A stretch of 64,000 nucleotides of DNA from Blattabacterium cuenoti (GTDB lineage: Bacteria; Bacteroidota; Bacteroidia; Flavobacteriales; Blattabacteriaceae): positions 62,001-126,000 of the forward strand of contig NZ_CP059183.1 of assembly GCF_014251275.1 (NCBI RefSeq). The letters run 5' to 3'. Of this stretch, positions 10,206-20,180 are shown one piece after another. Made by a program: the position numbers and the translations under genes. Under the pieces are notes generated by a model, which was not told the DNA's origin, did no database searches, and saw nothing but the letters and a program-made list of their open reading frames with translations. Numbering within the stretch: position 1 is the stretch's first letter; every line of letters starts with the position of its first letter.

Positions 10206-10553
10206 TAAGTGTAAAAAAATTTATCGTTTAGGGTATAAATACCTATAGCCTATAATATAATACTATATCCCTAGACCTATAAAATGTAGTAAAACTTCCG
10301 TATAAGTCCGTACAATCCGTATCAGTCCGTATAAGCAATAGCTATAATTATGAATAATAAAAATTTACATAAAACATTATAATATAGGCAAAAAAAATGT
10401 TTTTATAAGATATATTTAATTGATTAAATAAAAAATTATTTCCTAAACCTTAAACTTTCAATAAGTATTTTGAAAATAAATATAAATATAACTATATTTT
10501 ATTTTAACAAAAAAAAAAGTAAAAATGCATAATTAAGAAAAAAACTTTTATTA
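10206..10553 (+). other. 348-bp non-coding gap with short repeats
   Basis: No coding frame or recognisable pseudogene was found on either strand. The first ~130 bases are richer in G+C (about 32 percent by hand count over 10221-10340) than the surrounding DNA. They hold a small inverted repeat GGTAT-AA-ATACC at 10232-10243, several CTATAG/CCTATA words, and the four-copy 10-bp array described separately. The rest is plain AT-rich sequence leading to cysS. Function unknown. Confidence 0.6.
10297..10335 (+). repeat. Four-copy ~10-bp tandem repeat (TCCGTA core)
   Basis: Consecutive units read TCCGTATAAG (10297-10306), TCCGTACAA (10307-10315), TCCGTATCAG (10316-10325) and TCCGTATAAG (10326-10335). 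The first and last units are identical and the core TCCGTA is invariant. The period is close to one helical turn, so the cores lie on one DNA face. It could be an iteron-like protein-binding array, a regulatory site or a relic microsatellite; nothing in the window identifies a binding protein. Confidence 0.85.
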
Positions 10554-12041
10554 ATGATAAACAATAAAATAAACAATATAATAAGTATAATAAAAAATAA
10601 TATTAAGATATATAATTCTTTGACTAATAGAAAAGAATTATTCATTTCTATACATAAAGATTATATTGGAATATATGTATGTGGCCCAACTGTATATAAT
10701 CATTTACATATAGGTAATATAAGAACTTTCATATTTTTTGATGTTGTTTTTAGATATTTTAAACATTTAGGATATAAAGTAAGATATGTTAGAAATATTA
10801 CTGATGTAGGGCATTTAGAAAGAAATGTAAATAAAAATAAATTAGAAGAAGACAAAATACTAAAAAGATCCAGAATTGAAGGATTGGAACCAATGGAAAT
10901 AGTACAAAAATATACTATATCGTTTCATAATATTTTAAGAATATTAAATGTACTTCCACCTAATATAGAACCATATGCAACCGGTCATATAATAGAACAA
11001 ATAGAAGTAATAAAAAAATTAATTTCCAAAAAACTAGCATATGTAACAAATGGATCTGTTTATTTTGATGTAAAAAAATATATGAAATATTACTCTTATG
11101 GAATTCTTAGTAAGAATAAACTTGATAAACTTTTAAAAAAAAAATCTCCTTTTATAAAAGAAAAAAAATATTATAGTGATTTTTGTCTTTGGAAAAAATC
11201 TAATACAAATCATATTATGAATTGGCAATCTCCATGGAGTATTGGATATCCAGGTTGGCATATAGAATGTACTACAATGAGTATAAAATATTTAGGAAAT
11301 ATTTTTGATATACATGGTGGAGGGATAGATTTAAAATTTCCACATCATGAATGTGAAATTGCTCAATCTACTGGTATATGTAATGATGAAAATAATTTTG
11401 CTCGTTATTGGATCCATGTTAATATGTTAACTATAAATGGAAAAAAAATGAGCAAATCTGATACAAATAAACTAATTTTGCAAGATTTAATTGAAAAATA
11501 TAATATATCTTCAAATGTTTTCAGATTTTTTGTTTTAAAATTTCATTACAGAAATATTCTAAATTTTTCTATTGAAAATCTTATTAATTCAAAAAAAAGT
11601 TATAATAAACTATATAGATCTATAGAAAAATTAGATGAATTTAATGTAAGTAAAATAAATAATAATAAAAGTCCATTTGATGTATTTGACTGGATTTATA
11701 ATTGTTATAATGCAATAAACGATGATTTTAATACTCCTTTATTAATTTCTTATTTATTCAAAATAACTCATATTACTAATTCTAATTTTATAATGGATAA
11801 ATTAAGTGAAATACACTTATTTTTTTTAAAAAAATATATGAAATATTTTATTTTTGATATTTTAGGATTTGATAAAAAAAATATAAATGAAGTAGATAGT
11901 TATAAAAAATTTGAAATACTTGTTAGAAATTTAATAAGTTTTCGTAATGAAATGAGAGTACAAAAAAATTGGATAATTTCAGATAGAATTAGAGATGAAT
12001 TAAATTACATAGAAATACCTGTAAATGATAAAAAAAATTAA
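10554..12041 (+). CDS. cysS: Cysteinyl-tRNA synthetase
   Basis: Class I synthetase charging tRNA-Cys. Visible signatures are YVCGPTVYNHLHIGN (HIGH motif HIGN, with the first zinc cysteine), the zinc-site stretches WHIECTTMS and FPHHECEIAQS, and KKMSKS (the KMSKS loop). The length of 495 residues is normal. The N-terminus carries about 17 residues before the usual KIYNSLT start, but 10554 is the only nearby ATG. An A10 run lies in frame at 11145-11154. Convergent with the next gene with no gap. Confidence 0.95.
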   Translation: MINNKINNIISIIKNNIKIYNSLTNRKELFISIHKDYIGIYVCGPTVYNHLHIGNIRTFIFFDVVFRYFKHLGYKVRYVRNITDVGHLERNVNKNKLEEDKILKRSRIEGLEPMEIVQKYTISFHNILRILNVLPPNIEPYATGHIIEQIEVIKKLISKKLAYVTNGSVYFDVKKYMKYYSYGILSKNKLDKLLKKKSPFIKEKKYYSDFCLWKKSNTNHIMNWQSPWSIGYPGWHIECTTMSIKYLGNIFDIHGGGIDLKFPHHECEIAQSTGICNDENNFARYWIHVNMLTINGKKMSKSDTNKLILQDLIEKYNISSNVFRFFVLKFHYRNILNFSIENLINSKKSYNKLYRSIEKLDEFNVSKINNNKSPFDVFDWIYNCYNAINDDFNTPLLISYLFKITHITNSNFIMDKLSEIHLFFLKKYMKYFIFDILGFDKKNINEVDSYKKFEILVRNLISFRNEMRVQKNWIISDRIRDELNYIEIPVNDKKN

Positions 12042-13208
12042 TCAAATAATCATAATCAAAGCTTGACTAATATCTTCGATTAAATCTTCTACATTTTCTA
12101 TTCCAACTGATAATCTAATAAGAGAACTTTGTATCCCAGATTTTATTCTAATATCAAATGGTATTGATTTATGTGTCATAGTTGATGGATTACAAATTAA
12201 ACTTTTTGTTCCACCTAAACTTTCCGCTAATTTAAATAATTTAGTAGAAGTAACAACTTTTCTTGCCATTTCTTCTGTATCTTTTATAAGACTAAAAGAA
12301 ATAATACTTCCAAAATATTTTTGTTGTTTTAATGCTATATCATGATTTTTATGGTAATATAATCCAGGATAATAAATTTTATCTATACCTAATTTTCTTT
12401 TTTTATCATTTAAATAATTAGAAATTTTAAATGCATTTTTAGATTGTTTTTTTACTCTTAAATACAAAGTTTGTATTCCTCTTATAGTTAACCATGAATC
12501 AAAAGGGGATAGGACCCCACCAGTAGAATTTTGAATATATTTTAATTCTTCATATATATTTTGATCTTTAACTATAACCAATCCAGATAGTACATCTGAA
12601 TGTCCAGATAAATATTTAGTTGCACTATGTATTACTATATCTGCACCTAGTTTAATTGGATTTTGAATTACAGGAGATGCAAATGTATTATCAACAACTA
12701 TCAAAATATTTTTATTTATCTTTTTAGATCTTTTACTGATTTCTTTTATATCAGATATTTTTAATGTAGGATTTGTAGGAGTTTCTAACCAAATTAATTT
12801 AGTTTTTTTAGTAATATTAGTTATTGCATTATTTGATTCAGTAGTATCTATAAACTTAGTAATAATTCCAAATTTATTATATAATTTCATAGTTCTAAAT
12901 GTTCCTCCATAAATATCGTCTACTGCTATTATTTCTTCTTTACTTTTTAATAATTTTAAAACTGCATCAATCGCTGCTAATCCAGATGAAAATGCAATAC
13001 CAGAAAATCCATATTCCATTTTTGAAATTAGTTGTTCCAATATTTTTCTTGTAGGATTATTTGTTCTAGTATAATCAAATCCTTTATGAACTCCTGGAGA
13101 TTTTTGAACATAAGTTGATGTCTGATATATTGGAGTAGAAATTGCTCCAGTAAGTGGATCAGATAAAATATTCTGAATTATTTTTGTTTCTTCCTTCATT
13201 TTCATCAT
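12042..13208 (-). CDS. Trans-sulfuration PLP enzyme (cystathionine gamma-synthase/lyase family)
   Basis: Cys/Met metabolism PLP-dependent enzyme of 388 residues. Family marks: TGAISTPIYQTSTY near the N-terminus, YTRTNNPTRK, the glycine-rich phosphate-binding region around FSSGLAAIDA, the VVDNTFASP block and the PLP-lysine motif SATKYLSGHSDVL. The C-terminal SLGGTKSLICNPSTMTH and IRLSVGIE blocks are also present. The family includes cystathionine gamma-synthase, gamma-lyase and beta-lyase; sequence reading alone does not settle the reaction, so no gene symbol is given. Likely role in cysteine/methionine interconversion. The start could be the ATG two or four codons in. Confidence 0.85.
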   Translation of the reverse strand: MMKMKEETKIIQNILSDPLTGAISTPIYQTSTYVQKSPGVHKGFDYTRTNNPTRKILEQLISKMEYGFSGIAFSSGLAAIDAVLKLLKSKEEIIAVDDIYGGTFRTMKLYNKFGIITKFIDTTESNNAITNITKKTKLIWLETPTNPTLKISDIKEISKRSKKINKNILIVVDNTFASPVIQNPIKLGADIVIHSATKYLSGHSDVLSGLVIVKDQNIYEELKYIQNSTGGVLSPFDSWLTIRGIQTLYLRVKKQSKNAFKISNYLNDKKRKLGIDKIYYPGLYYHKNHDIALKQQKYFGSIISFSLIKDTEEMARKVVTSTKLFKLAESLGGTKSLICNPSTMTHKSIPFDIRIKSGIQSSLIRLSVGIENVEDLIEDISQALIMII

Positions 13209-13426
13209 TTTGTAAAATATTGTACTCGTACATTAATATTAATGCAAAGAACAACTACATTAAAATGCAAAATTACTATTTTCCTAATAAAAAAAAAATG
13301 AAAAAAATTATATATATTTCATTAATTTTAATTATAATTATAATTATAATGTAAATTATAATTTTTTAGTTAAAAAAATTAAACATAAAACATTTAAATT
13401 AAAACTATTATTATTATAACTATAAA

Positions 13427-14491
13427 ATGAGGAGAATTATAGAATTATATTTATTTTTTTCTATTTTTCTACTTTTTATTTGTGCAGACAATATAAACGT
13501 AGACAAAAAAAATAATTTATACAAAGAAAAAAGTAATAGTGATGAACTTAACTTGTCTAATATAATTCTTGAACATGTAACTGATTCTTATGATTGGCAT
13601 ATAATTGGAAAATATAAATTATCTCTTCCAATAATATTATGGAATAATGGATTAGAATTTTTTTCCTTTTCTAATTTTTTTAGAGGAAATGTAGTAAAAG
13701 GAAAGAATGGATATTACAAAATGTTTAAAAAAACGATATACGTAACTAATTCTTTAGGAAAATTATATTTAGACAAAAATTATTTTGTTTTAAATAAAAT
13801 TCCAGTAAATTTTTCTATTACAAAAAATGTAATTTCAATTTTTATTTCTTTTTTAATTTTATGTTTTTTATTTATAAATATGAAAAATAGTTATGTAAAT
13901 CATGAAATTAAATGGAAACTAGGAATATTTTTAGAGTATATTATTTTATTTATTAGGGATGAAATTGCAATACCTTATATAGGAAAAGAAAAACATGAAA
14001 CATATTTTCCTTTTTTATTAACATCTTTTTTTTTTATATTAATTAATAATTTAATGGGGATTATTCCTGGATTTCCTAATGTAACTGGAAATATAAATAT
14101 TACATTTGTATTATCTTTAATTACATTTTTTATAGCAAATATAAATAGTAGTAAAAGCTATTGGAAACATATATTTTGGATGCAAAACGTACCAATAATT
14201 GTAAAACTATTATTAGCACCTATAGAATTTGTTGGAATTTTAATACGTCCATTAACTTTATGTATTAGATTATTTGCAAATATAACTGCTGGTCATATAA
14301 TAATTATCAGTTTTATTTGTCTTATTTTTATTTTTAAAAATATTCTTGTAATAAGTTTTTCTTTAACATTTGGACTATTTATTTCAATTTTAGAAATTAT
14401 GGTAGCTTTTTTACAAGCTTTTATTTTTACTACTTTATCTGCTTTATTTATAGGAACCTCTATAAAAAATTATGAAAATAAAACACATTAA
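13427..14491 (+). CDS. atpB: ATP synthase F0 subunit a
   Basis: Proton-channel subunit of the F-type ATP synthase. It has an N-terminal signal-like hydrophobic stretch and about 130 extra residues before the first conserved helix, which is usual for Bacteroidota AtpB. The helix with the essential arginine reads RPLTLCIRLFANITAGH (about residues 277-293), and the C-terminal helix LQAFIFTTLSALFIG is typical. It is first in a co-directional atpB-E-F-H-A-G cluster. The 218-bp region upstream is the divergent promoter region shared with the trans-sulfuration gene. Confidence 0.94.
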   Translation: MRRIIELYLFFSIFLLFICADNINVDKKNNLYKEKSNSDELNLSNIILEHVTDSYDWHIIGKYKLSLPIILWNNGLEFFSFSNFFRGNVVKGKNGYYKMFKKTIYVTNSLGKLYLDKNYFVLNKIPVNFSITKNVISIFISFLILCFLFINMKNSYVNHEIKWKLGIFLEYIILFIRDEIAIPYIGKEKHETYFPFLLTSFFFILINNLMGIIPGFPNVTGNINITFVLSLITFFIANINSSKSYWKHIFWMQNVPIIVKLLLAPIEFVGILIRPLTLCIRLFANITAGHIIIISFICLIFIFKNILVISFSLTFGLFISILEIMVAFLQAFIFTTLSALFIGTSIKNYENKTH

Positions 14492-14511
14492 AAATAAAAA
14501 AAAATTATCTT

Positions 14512-14739
14512 ATGAATATAGATTTAACATACTCAGGATTAGCTGCTTTAGGAGCAGGATTATCTGTAATTGGGGCAGGATTAGGAATTGGAAAAATTGG
14601 AAGTTCTGCAATGAATGCTATTTCTAGACAACCTGAAGCATCAGATAAAATTCAAAATGCAATGATTATTGCATCAGCTCTTATTGAAGGAGCCTCTTTA
14701 TTTGGAATAGTTACTGCATTATTAGCTGTATTTAAATAA
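14512..14739 (+). CDS. atpE: ATP synthase F0 subunit c
   Basis: A 75-residue two-helix proteolipid that forms the rotor ring. Helix 1 is glycine-rich (LGAGLSVIGAGLGIGKIG), the polar loop is SRQPEA, and helix 2 carries the ion-binding carboxylate in ASALIEGASLFG. The gene lies 20 bp after atpB and 32 bp before atpF. A potential stem-loop spans the atpE-atpF junction. Confidence 0.96.
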   Translation: MNIDLTYSGLAALGAGLSVIGAGLGIGKIGSSAMNAISRQPEASDKIQNAMIIASALIEGASLFGIVTALLAVFK

Positions 14740-14771
14740 ATAATGAAAAATTAAAAATTTTTTTATTTATT
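14735..14771 (+). promoter_or_regulatory. Possible stem-loop between atpE and atpF
   Basis: AATAAATAA (14735-14743, covering the atpE stop) is the reverse complement of TTATTTATT (14763-14771, ending one base before the atpF ATG). An inner AAAAA/TTTTT pairing (14746-14750 with 14758-14762) can extend it. It could adjust the ratio of subunit c to subunit b. All pairs are A-T, so chance occurrence in this AT-rich DNA is quite possible. Confidence 0.35.
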
Positions 14772-15254
14772 ATGGATTTAGTTACACCTTCTGTTGGATT
14801 AATATTTTGGCATACAATAATATTTTTAATGTTAATGTGGGTTCTTAATAAATTTGCATGGCATCAAATAATAAATTTTATAAATGAAAGAGAAAATAAG
14901 ATTAGTATGTCTATGAAACATGCAAAAAAACTAAATGAAGAATTAAGATATGTAGAATCAAAAAAAAATAAAATTTTGAAGTATGCATCTCTTAAAAAAG
15001 ACTTAATGTTAAAAGAAGCTATTCAAATAAAAAATAAAATTCAATCTGAAGCTAAAAAAGAAGGGTTAATTGAAAAAAATAAAATCATTGGTCATGCAAA
15101 AAAAATTATTGAAAAAGAAAAAAAAGAGGCAATTTTTAAATTAAAAAAAGAAATAGCAAACATTTCAATAAATATAGCTGAAAAAATATTAAAAAAAAAA
15201 TTAGAAAAAGATGACGAACAAAAAAAATTTATGGAAAAAATTATTAATAATTAA
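14772..15254 (+). CDS. atpF: ATP synthase F0 subunit b
   Basis: Peripheral-stalk subunit of 160 residues. One N-terminal membrane helix (about residues 8-28) is followed by a long lysine/glutamate-rich coiled coil, as expected for subunit b, which dimerises and holds F1 against the rotor. The family pattern NKFAWHQIINFINERENKI follows the helix. It sits between atpE and atpH. Confidence 0.93.
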   Translation: MDLVTPSVGLIFWHTIIFLMLMWVLNKFAWHQIINFINERENKISMSMKHAKKLNEELRYVESKKNKILKYASLKKDLMLKEAIQIKNKIQSEAKKEGLIEKNKIIGHAKKIIEKEKKEAIFKLKKEIANISINIAEKILKKKLEKDDEQKKFMEKIINN

Positions 15255-15310
15255 TAATTAAAATTTGTAATAAATATTATAACATAATTACACAATTAAT
15301 AATTATTTAA

Positions 15311-15853
15311 ATGTTTTTAGAAAAAAAAATAATTGAACATTACGCAAAAATTTTATTTGAATCTTCATCAAATTTAAAAAATAAATCTTCTGTTTATTAC
15401 TATAAAGAAATAAAAGAAATATATTTTACATTTTTTAAAAATATATGGATAAAAAAGATATTATCTACACACTTATTAACAAGTGAAAAGAAAATTTTTT
15501 ATTTAGAAAAAATATTATTTTATTTTGATCCATTACTTTGTAATTTTATAAAATTGGTCATTTTAAAAAAAAGAGAAATATTACTTAAAAAAATACTATT
15601 TAGATATAAAGAAATATATGAAGAAAATGAAAAGAACATGAATACTTGTATAATAACTACTTCTATTCCTTTAGATAAAAAAATTAAAAATAAAATATTA
15701 AAAAAAACAAATTTTTTTGTAGGAAAAAACGTTAAAATAATAAATAAAATTGATAAATCTATTATTGGTGGGTTTTTAATACAAACACAATATAAAAAAT
15801 TTGATTTTAGCATTAAAAATAAACTTGAAATTATTAGTAAAAAATTTAATTAA
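15311..15853 (+). CDS. atpH: ATP synthase F1 subunit delta
   Basis: A 180-residue delta/OSCP-type subunit linking the peripheral stalk to F1. The sequence is diverged, but the N-terminal helix with YAKILFES, the length, the C-terminal block KIDKSIIGGFLIQTQYKKFDFS (residues near 150-172) and the position between atpF and atpA identify it. Spacers around it (56 and 98 bp) are non-coding AT-rich sequence. Confidence 0.9.
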   Translation: MFLEKKIIEHYAKILFESSSNLKNKSSVYYYKEIKEIYFTFFKNIWIKKILSTHLLTSEKKIFYLEKILFYFDPLLCNFIKLVILKKREILLKKILFRYKEIYEENEKNMNTCIITTSIPLDKKIKNKILKKTNFFVGKNVKIINKIDKSIIGGFLIQTQYKKFDFSIKNKLEIISKKFN

Positions 15854-15951
15854 AAATAAAATATATTAATATTATATTAAAAGTAAAATAACAATAAAAA
15901 AAGTAAAAATAAATTAAATAAAATATAACAAAATAGTTAATAAATTATCTT

Positions 15952-17541
15952 ATGTCAGATTTAAAATACTCTGAAATATCATCAATATTAAAAAAACAAT
16001 TATCTGATTTAAAATTTGAATCTGAATTATATGAATATGGAATAGTTGTACAAGTAGGAGACGGAATTGTAAGAGCTTTTGGGTTGAATTATGCATTTTA
16101 TGGAGAATTAGTTGAATTTAAAATGGGTATTAAAGGAATAGTTCTTAACCTTGAAGAAGATCATGTTGGAATAGTTTTACTTAAATTATGTAGAAATATA
16201 AGAGAAGGAGATACTGTAAAAAGAACAAAAAAAATTTTTTCTATAAAAGTAGGTGAAGGGATGTTAGGTCGTGTTATAGATGTTTTAGGTGATCCTATAG
16301 ATGGAGAAGGCCCAATACTAGGCGATATGTTTGAAATGCCTGTAGAAAGAAAAGCTCCTGGAGTAATTTATAGAGAGCCAGTAACAGAGCCATTAGAAAC
16401 TGGTATAAAAATTATAGATTCTATGATACCTATAGGAAAAGGCCAAAGAGAATTAATTATAGGAGATAGACAAACTGGAAAAACAACAATTGCTATTGAT
16501 ACTATAATAAATCAAAGGAAATTCTTTTTAAAAAAAACTCCTGTTTATTGTATTTATGTAGCAATTAGTCAAAAAAAATCTTCAATAGCAAGAATAAAAA
16601 AGATATTAGAAGAACAAAAAGCTATGGATTATACTGTTATTGTTGCTTCTAGTCCATCAGATTCAGCTACTTCACAAGTTTATGCTCCATTTTCTGGGAC
16701 TTCTATTGGAGAATATTTTCGTGATACAGGTAGATCTTCTTTGATTATATATGATGACTTATCAAAACAAGCAGTATCATATAGAGAAATTTCTTTATTA
16801 TTAAGAAGACCACCTGGAAGAGAAGCATATCCAGGAGATGTTTTTTACTTGCATTCACGTCTTTTAGAAAGATCATCAAAAATTATAAAAGATGAAAAAA
16901 TGGTAAAAAGAATGAATGATGTACCAAATTCAATTAAAAAAAAGATAAAAGGTGGAGGATCTTTAACTGCATTACCAATTGTAGAGACACAATCTGGAGA
17001 CATTTCTTCTTATATTCCTACAAATGTTATATCTATTACAGACGGACAAATTTTTTTAGAAAAAGAATTATTTAATTCTGGAATTCGTCCAGCAATAAAT
17101 GAAAGTATTTCAGTTTCAAGAGTAGGTGGGGCAGCGCAAATTAATTCTATGAGAAAAATATCTGGAACCCTAAAATTAGATCAAGCACAATTTAGAGAAT
17201 TAGAATCATTTTCAAAATTTGGTTCTGAATTAGATCCTTCGACTATTAGTATTTTACAAAAAGGAAAAATAAATACAGAAATTTTAAAACAAGGGGCACA
17301 CCAACCATATGACATAGCAGATCAAATTGCAATTTTATATATTGGAACTAAAAATTTGTTAGTAAATGTTCCAATTTCTAATATTTCATTTTTTGAAAAA
17401 GAATATCTTAATTTGTTAAATAATAAGTATAATAAATATTTAAATGATATAAGAGAAGGTATTTTTAATAAAGAAACGTCAAAATTACTAGAAAAAATAG
17501 CTATTGAAATAAAGAATAAATATATAAAAATAAAAATATAA
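15952..17541 (+). CDS. atpA: ATP synthase F1 subunit alpha
   Basis: A 529-residue non-catalytic nucleotide-binding F1 subunit. Walker A is GDRQTGKT (about residues 171-178); further family blocks are [40 protein letters not shown] and the signature [11 protein letters not shown]. Conservation is high and the length normal. It is followed after 36 bp by atpG. Beta and epsilon genes are not in the window. Confidence 0.97.
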   Translation: MSDLKYSEISSILKKQLSDLKFESELYEYGIVVQVGDGIVRAFGLNYAFYGELVEFKMGIKGIVLNLEEDHVGIVLLKLCRNIREGDTVKRTKKIFSIKVGEGMLGRVIDVLGDPIDGEGPILGDMFEMPVERKAPGVIYREPVTEPLETGIKIIDSMIPIGKGQRELIIGDRQTGKTTIAIDTIINQRKFFLKKTPVYCIYVAISQKKSSIARIKKILEEQKAMDYTVIVASSPSDSATSQVYAPFSGTSIGEYFRDTGRSSLIIYDDLSKQAVSYREISLLLRRPPGREAYPGDVFYLHSRLLERSSKIIKDEKMVKRMNDVPNSIKKKIKGGGSLTALPIVETQSGDISSYIPTNVISITDGQIFLEKELFNSGIRPAINESISVSRVGGAAQINSMRKISGTLKLDQAQFRELESFSKFGSELDPSTISILQKGKINTEILKQGAHQPYDIADQIAILYIGTKNLLVNVPISNISFFEKEYLNLLNNKYNKYLNDIREGIFNKETSKLLEKIAIEIKNKYIKIKI

Positions 17542-17577
17542 TAAATAATAAACAGTATAGATAATATAAACTTATTT

Positions 17578-18450
17578 ATGTCCAATACAAAAGAAATTAG
17601 AATAAAAATATCTTCTATTGAGTCTGTTATTAAGACAACAGAAGCTATGAAAATGATTTCAATAGTAAAATCAAAAAAAACTAAGGATATTTTATTACAT
17701 ATTAAAAAATATATTAAGTATATAAAATCTATTTTGTCATATGTATTATTCACAATAAAAAAAGAAGTTTATATAAAAAATAAATTTTTTTTAAAAAAAA
17801 ACAAAAATGAAAAATTATTTATTATTATAACCTCCGATAGAGGATTGTGTGGATCTTTTAATAATTATATTTTTGAAAGATTACATAATATTATACAAAA
17901 AAAACATTACGAATCCAAAAATTATACTTTTTTTCCTATAGGAAAAAAAGGATTAATATATTTACAAAAAAAAAAATATAACATTTGTAATATTCCTAAT
18001 ATTAATAATTGTTTTTATTCATTGGAAAAAATGGAGTTTTTTATAAAAAACATAACTTCTCTTTTTTTTGAGAGATTTTCTTCAGTATATGTAATATACA
18101 ATAAATTAAAATCATCAATATATCCTAAAACAGTAGTTTATAAACTACTTCCAATATCAATAAAAAATTTTTTTAAAAAAGAATATAAAATTTCACCTAT
18201 TTTAGAACCATCTGAAGAAAAAGTTTTACACTTTTTAATAAAAAAATTTTTAAGTTTAAAATTTAATAAAATTTATTTAAAATCTTCTTATTCTGAACAT
18301 AACTCACGTATGATAGCAATGCATAAAGCTTCTGAAAATGCTAAAAATATTAAGAATAATCTAATATTAAATTATAATAAAGAAAGACAAACTATTATAA
18401 CTAAAGAAATTCTTGAAATCATAAGTAGTTTAGAATCTTTAAAATTTTAG
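17578..18450 (+). CDS. atpG: ATP synthase F1 subunit gamma
   Basis: Central rotor shaft of F1, 290 residues. The N-terminal coiled-coil helix IKTTEAMKMISIVK and C-terminal helix SEHNSRMIAMHKASENAKNI are the conserved parts; the middle Rossmann-like part includes TSDRGLCGSFN. It is last in the local atp cluster. An A11 run occurs in frame at 17966-17976. Confidence 0.95.
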   Translation: MSNTKEIRIKISSIESVIKTTEAMKMISIVKSKKTKDILLHIKKYIKYIKSILSYVLFTIKKEVYIKNKFFLKKNKNEKLFIIITSDRGLCGSFNNYIFERLHNIIQKKHYESKNYTFFPIGKKGLIYLQKKKYNICNIPNINNCFYSLEKMEFFIKNITSLFFERFSSVYVIYNKLKSSIYPKTVVYKLLPISIKNFFKKEYKISPILEPSEEKVLHFLIKKFLSLKFNKIYLKSSYSEHNSRMIAMHKASENAKNIKNNLILNYNKERQTIITKEILEIISSLESLKF

Positions 18451-18494
18451 ATTTATCAATTTAAAAACTTAAAAATAAAAAATATAACTTTTAT

Positions 18495-19508
18495 ATGAAC
18501 AAAATGTTAACAGGAATAAGAAGTACTGGTGAACCACATTTAGGAAATATTTTAAGTGTTATAATTCCATCTGTAAAAATGGCAAATGAAAATAAAAAAT
18601 TTTCGTCTTTTATCTTTATAGCAGATTTACATTCATTAATAAAAAATGATAACTTAAATATAAAAGAAATTAAATGTAATACTTATAAAATAATATCTGC
18701 TTGGTTAGCATTTGGATTAGATATAAATAATTGTTTTTTATTTAGACAATCAGATATTTCAGAAGTTACAGAATTAGCTTGGTATTTTAGTTGTTTTTTT
18801 CCATATAATAGATTAACATTAGTTCATTCTTTTAAAAAAAATTATAAAAAAAATAATATAAAAAAAACTATAAAAAATTCAATAAATGTTGGTTTATTTA
18901 CTTATCCTATTCTAATGGCTGCTGATATATTATTATATGATGCTGAAATTATTCCAGTAGGAAAAGATCAATTACAACATATTGAAATTACTCGTACTAT
19001 AGCAAATAGTATTAATAGAAAAATAAAAAAAAATATATTTGTTATACCTAAAGTTTTTTTACAAAAAAAAAATCAATTGGTTATTGGTACAGATGGGAAT
19101 AAAATGAGTAAATCAAAAAACAATTGCATAAATATATTTTCTTCAGAAAAAATATTAAAAAAACAAATAATGAATATAAAAACGGATAACAAATCTATAG
19201 AAGATAAAAAGGATCCAGATAAAGATTATATTATATCTATATACAAATTAATAGCTAATGAATATAAAGTAGATGTAATGAAGAAAAAATATTTAAATGG
19301 AGGATATGGTTATTTAGAAGCTAAAATTGAATTATATGAGCATATAATGAAAAAATTTTCAAAAGAAAGAAAAATGTTTTTTAAATTTATGAAAAATATA
19401 GATTTTTTAGATAAAATATTATTTTATAATGCTAAAAAAATAAAAAAAATAGCACATAAAAAATTGAATTGTATTAGAGAACATTTTAATTTCAATTCTT
19501 TATTTTAA
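18495..19508 (+). CDS. trpS: Tryptophanyl-tRNA synthetase
   Basis: Class Ic synthetase charging tRNA-Trp, 337 residues. GIRSTGEPHLGN contains the HIGH-equivalent motif; GTDGNKMSKSKNN carries KMSKS. The stretch MAADILLYDAEIIPVGKDQLQHIE is the conserved specificity region. An A10 run lies in frame at 19063-19072. Confidence 0.95.
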   Translation: MNKMLTGIRSTGEPHLGNILSVIIPSVKMANENKKFSSFIFIADLHSLIKNDNLNIKEIKCNTYKIISAWLAFGLDINNCFLFRQSDISEVTELAWYFSCFFPYNRLTLVHSFKKNYKKNNIKKTIKNSINVGLFTYPILMAADILLYDAEIIPVGKDQLQHIEITRTIANSINRKIKKNIFVIPKVFLQKKNQLVIGTDGNKMSKSKNNCINIFSSEKILKKQIMNIKTDNKSIEDKKDPDKDYIISIYKLIANEYKVDVMKKKYLNGGYGYLEAKIELYEHIMKKFSKERKMFFKFMKNIDFLDKILFYNAKKIKKIAHKKLNCIREHFNFNSLF

Positions 19509-19552
19509 ATTTATAACTAAATTATTTAGTTTGGTAAAAACATAATATTATT

Positions 19553-20158
19553 ATGAATAATATGAATATTAATATTAGTAATAATCAAGAAAACACTGTA
19601 AAAAACTCTTCTAATAATAAAAAAAATTGTGAAACTAAATCAAATAAAGAAGAAAAATCTTTTTGTATTAATGAAAAAGAAAAAACCGAAAGTTTAAAAT
19701 TAATATCTAAAGAAATAGACATATTAAAAAAAAATTTAGAAGAAGAAAAAAATAAATTTTTGAGATTATTTGCAGATTTTGAAAATTATAAAAAACGTAT
19801 TAAAAAAGAAAGATACGAAATATTTAAAGTAGTACATGAACAAATTATTATAGATTTAATTCCAGTTTTAGATGATTTCGAACGTGGATTAAAAGAATTA
19901 AAAAAATATAAAGGGGAAGGATTTATTAAAGGAATTTATCTTATTCAAGATAAATTAATTAAAATTTTAAAAGAAAAAGGATTGAAAAAAATGGAAATAA
20001 AAATAGGAGATAATTTTAATACAGATTTTCATGAAGCAATTACACAAATTTCAGCAAATACAGAAAATCTAAAAGGTAAAATAATAGAAATAATAGAAAA
20101 TGGATATTCTTTAAAAGAAAAAGTAATAAGACATGCTAAAGTGATTACAGGAAAATAA
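19553..20158 (+). CDS. grpE: Nucleotide exchange factor GrpE
   Basis: DnaK cochaperone that releases ADP. The 201-residue protein has an Asn/Lys-rich disordered N-terminus, a long coiled coil from about residue 45 to 90 with [18 protein letters not shown], and the C-terminal beta domain including FHEAITQ and a final block ending ...[11 protein letters not shown]. It lies 22 bp before dnaJ; dnaK is not in the window. A second ATG three codons in is possible as start. Confidence 0.94.
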   Translation: MNNMNINISNNQENTVKNSSNNKKNCETKSNKEEKSFCINEKEKTESLKLISKEIDILKKNLEEEKNKFLRLFADFENYKKRIKKERYEIFKVVHEQIIIDLIPVLDDFERGLKELKKYKGEGFIKGIYLIQDKLIKILKEKGLKKMEIKIGDNFNTDFHEAITQISANTENLKGKIIEIIENGYSLKEKVIRHAKVITGK

Positions 20159-20180
20159 TTGGATAATTATCAATATTTTT

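Noticed and set aside
13154-13354. A 66-codon plus-strand frame before atpB
   Set aside because: It begins antisense to the trans-sulfuration gene and ends in an Ile run made by TAATTATAATTATAAT repeats; no family match.
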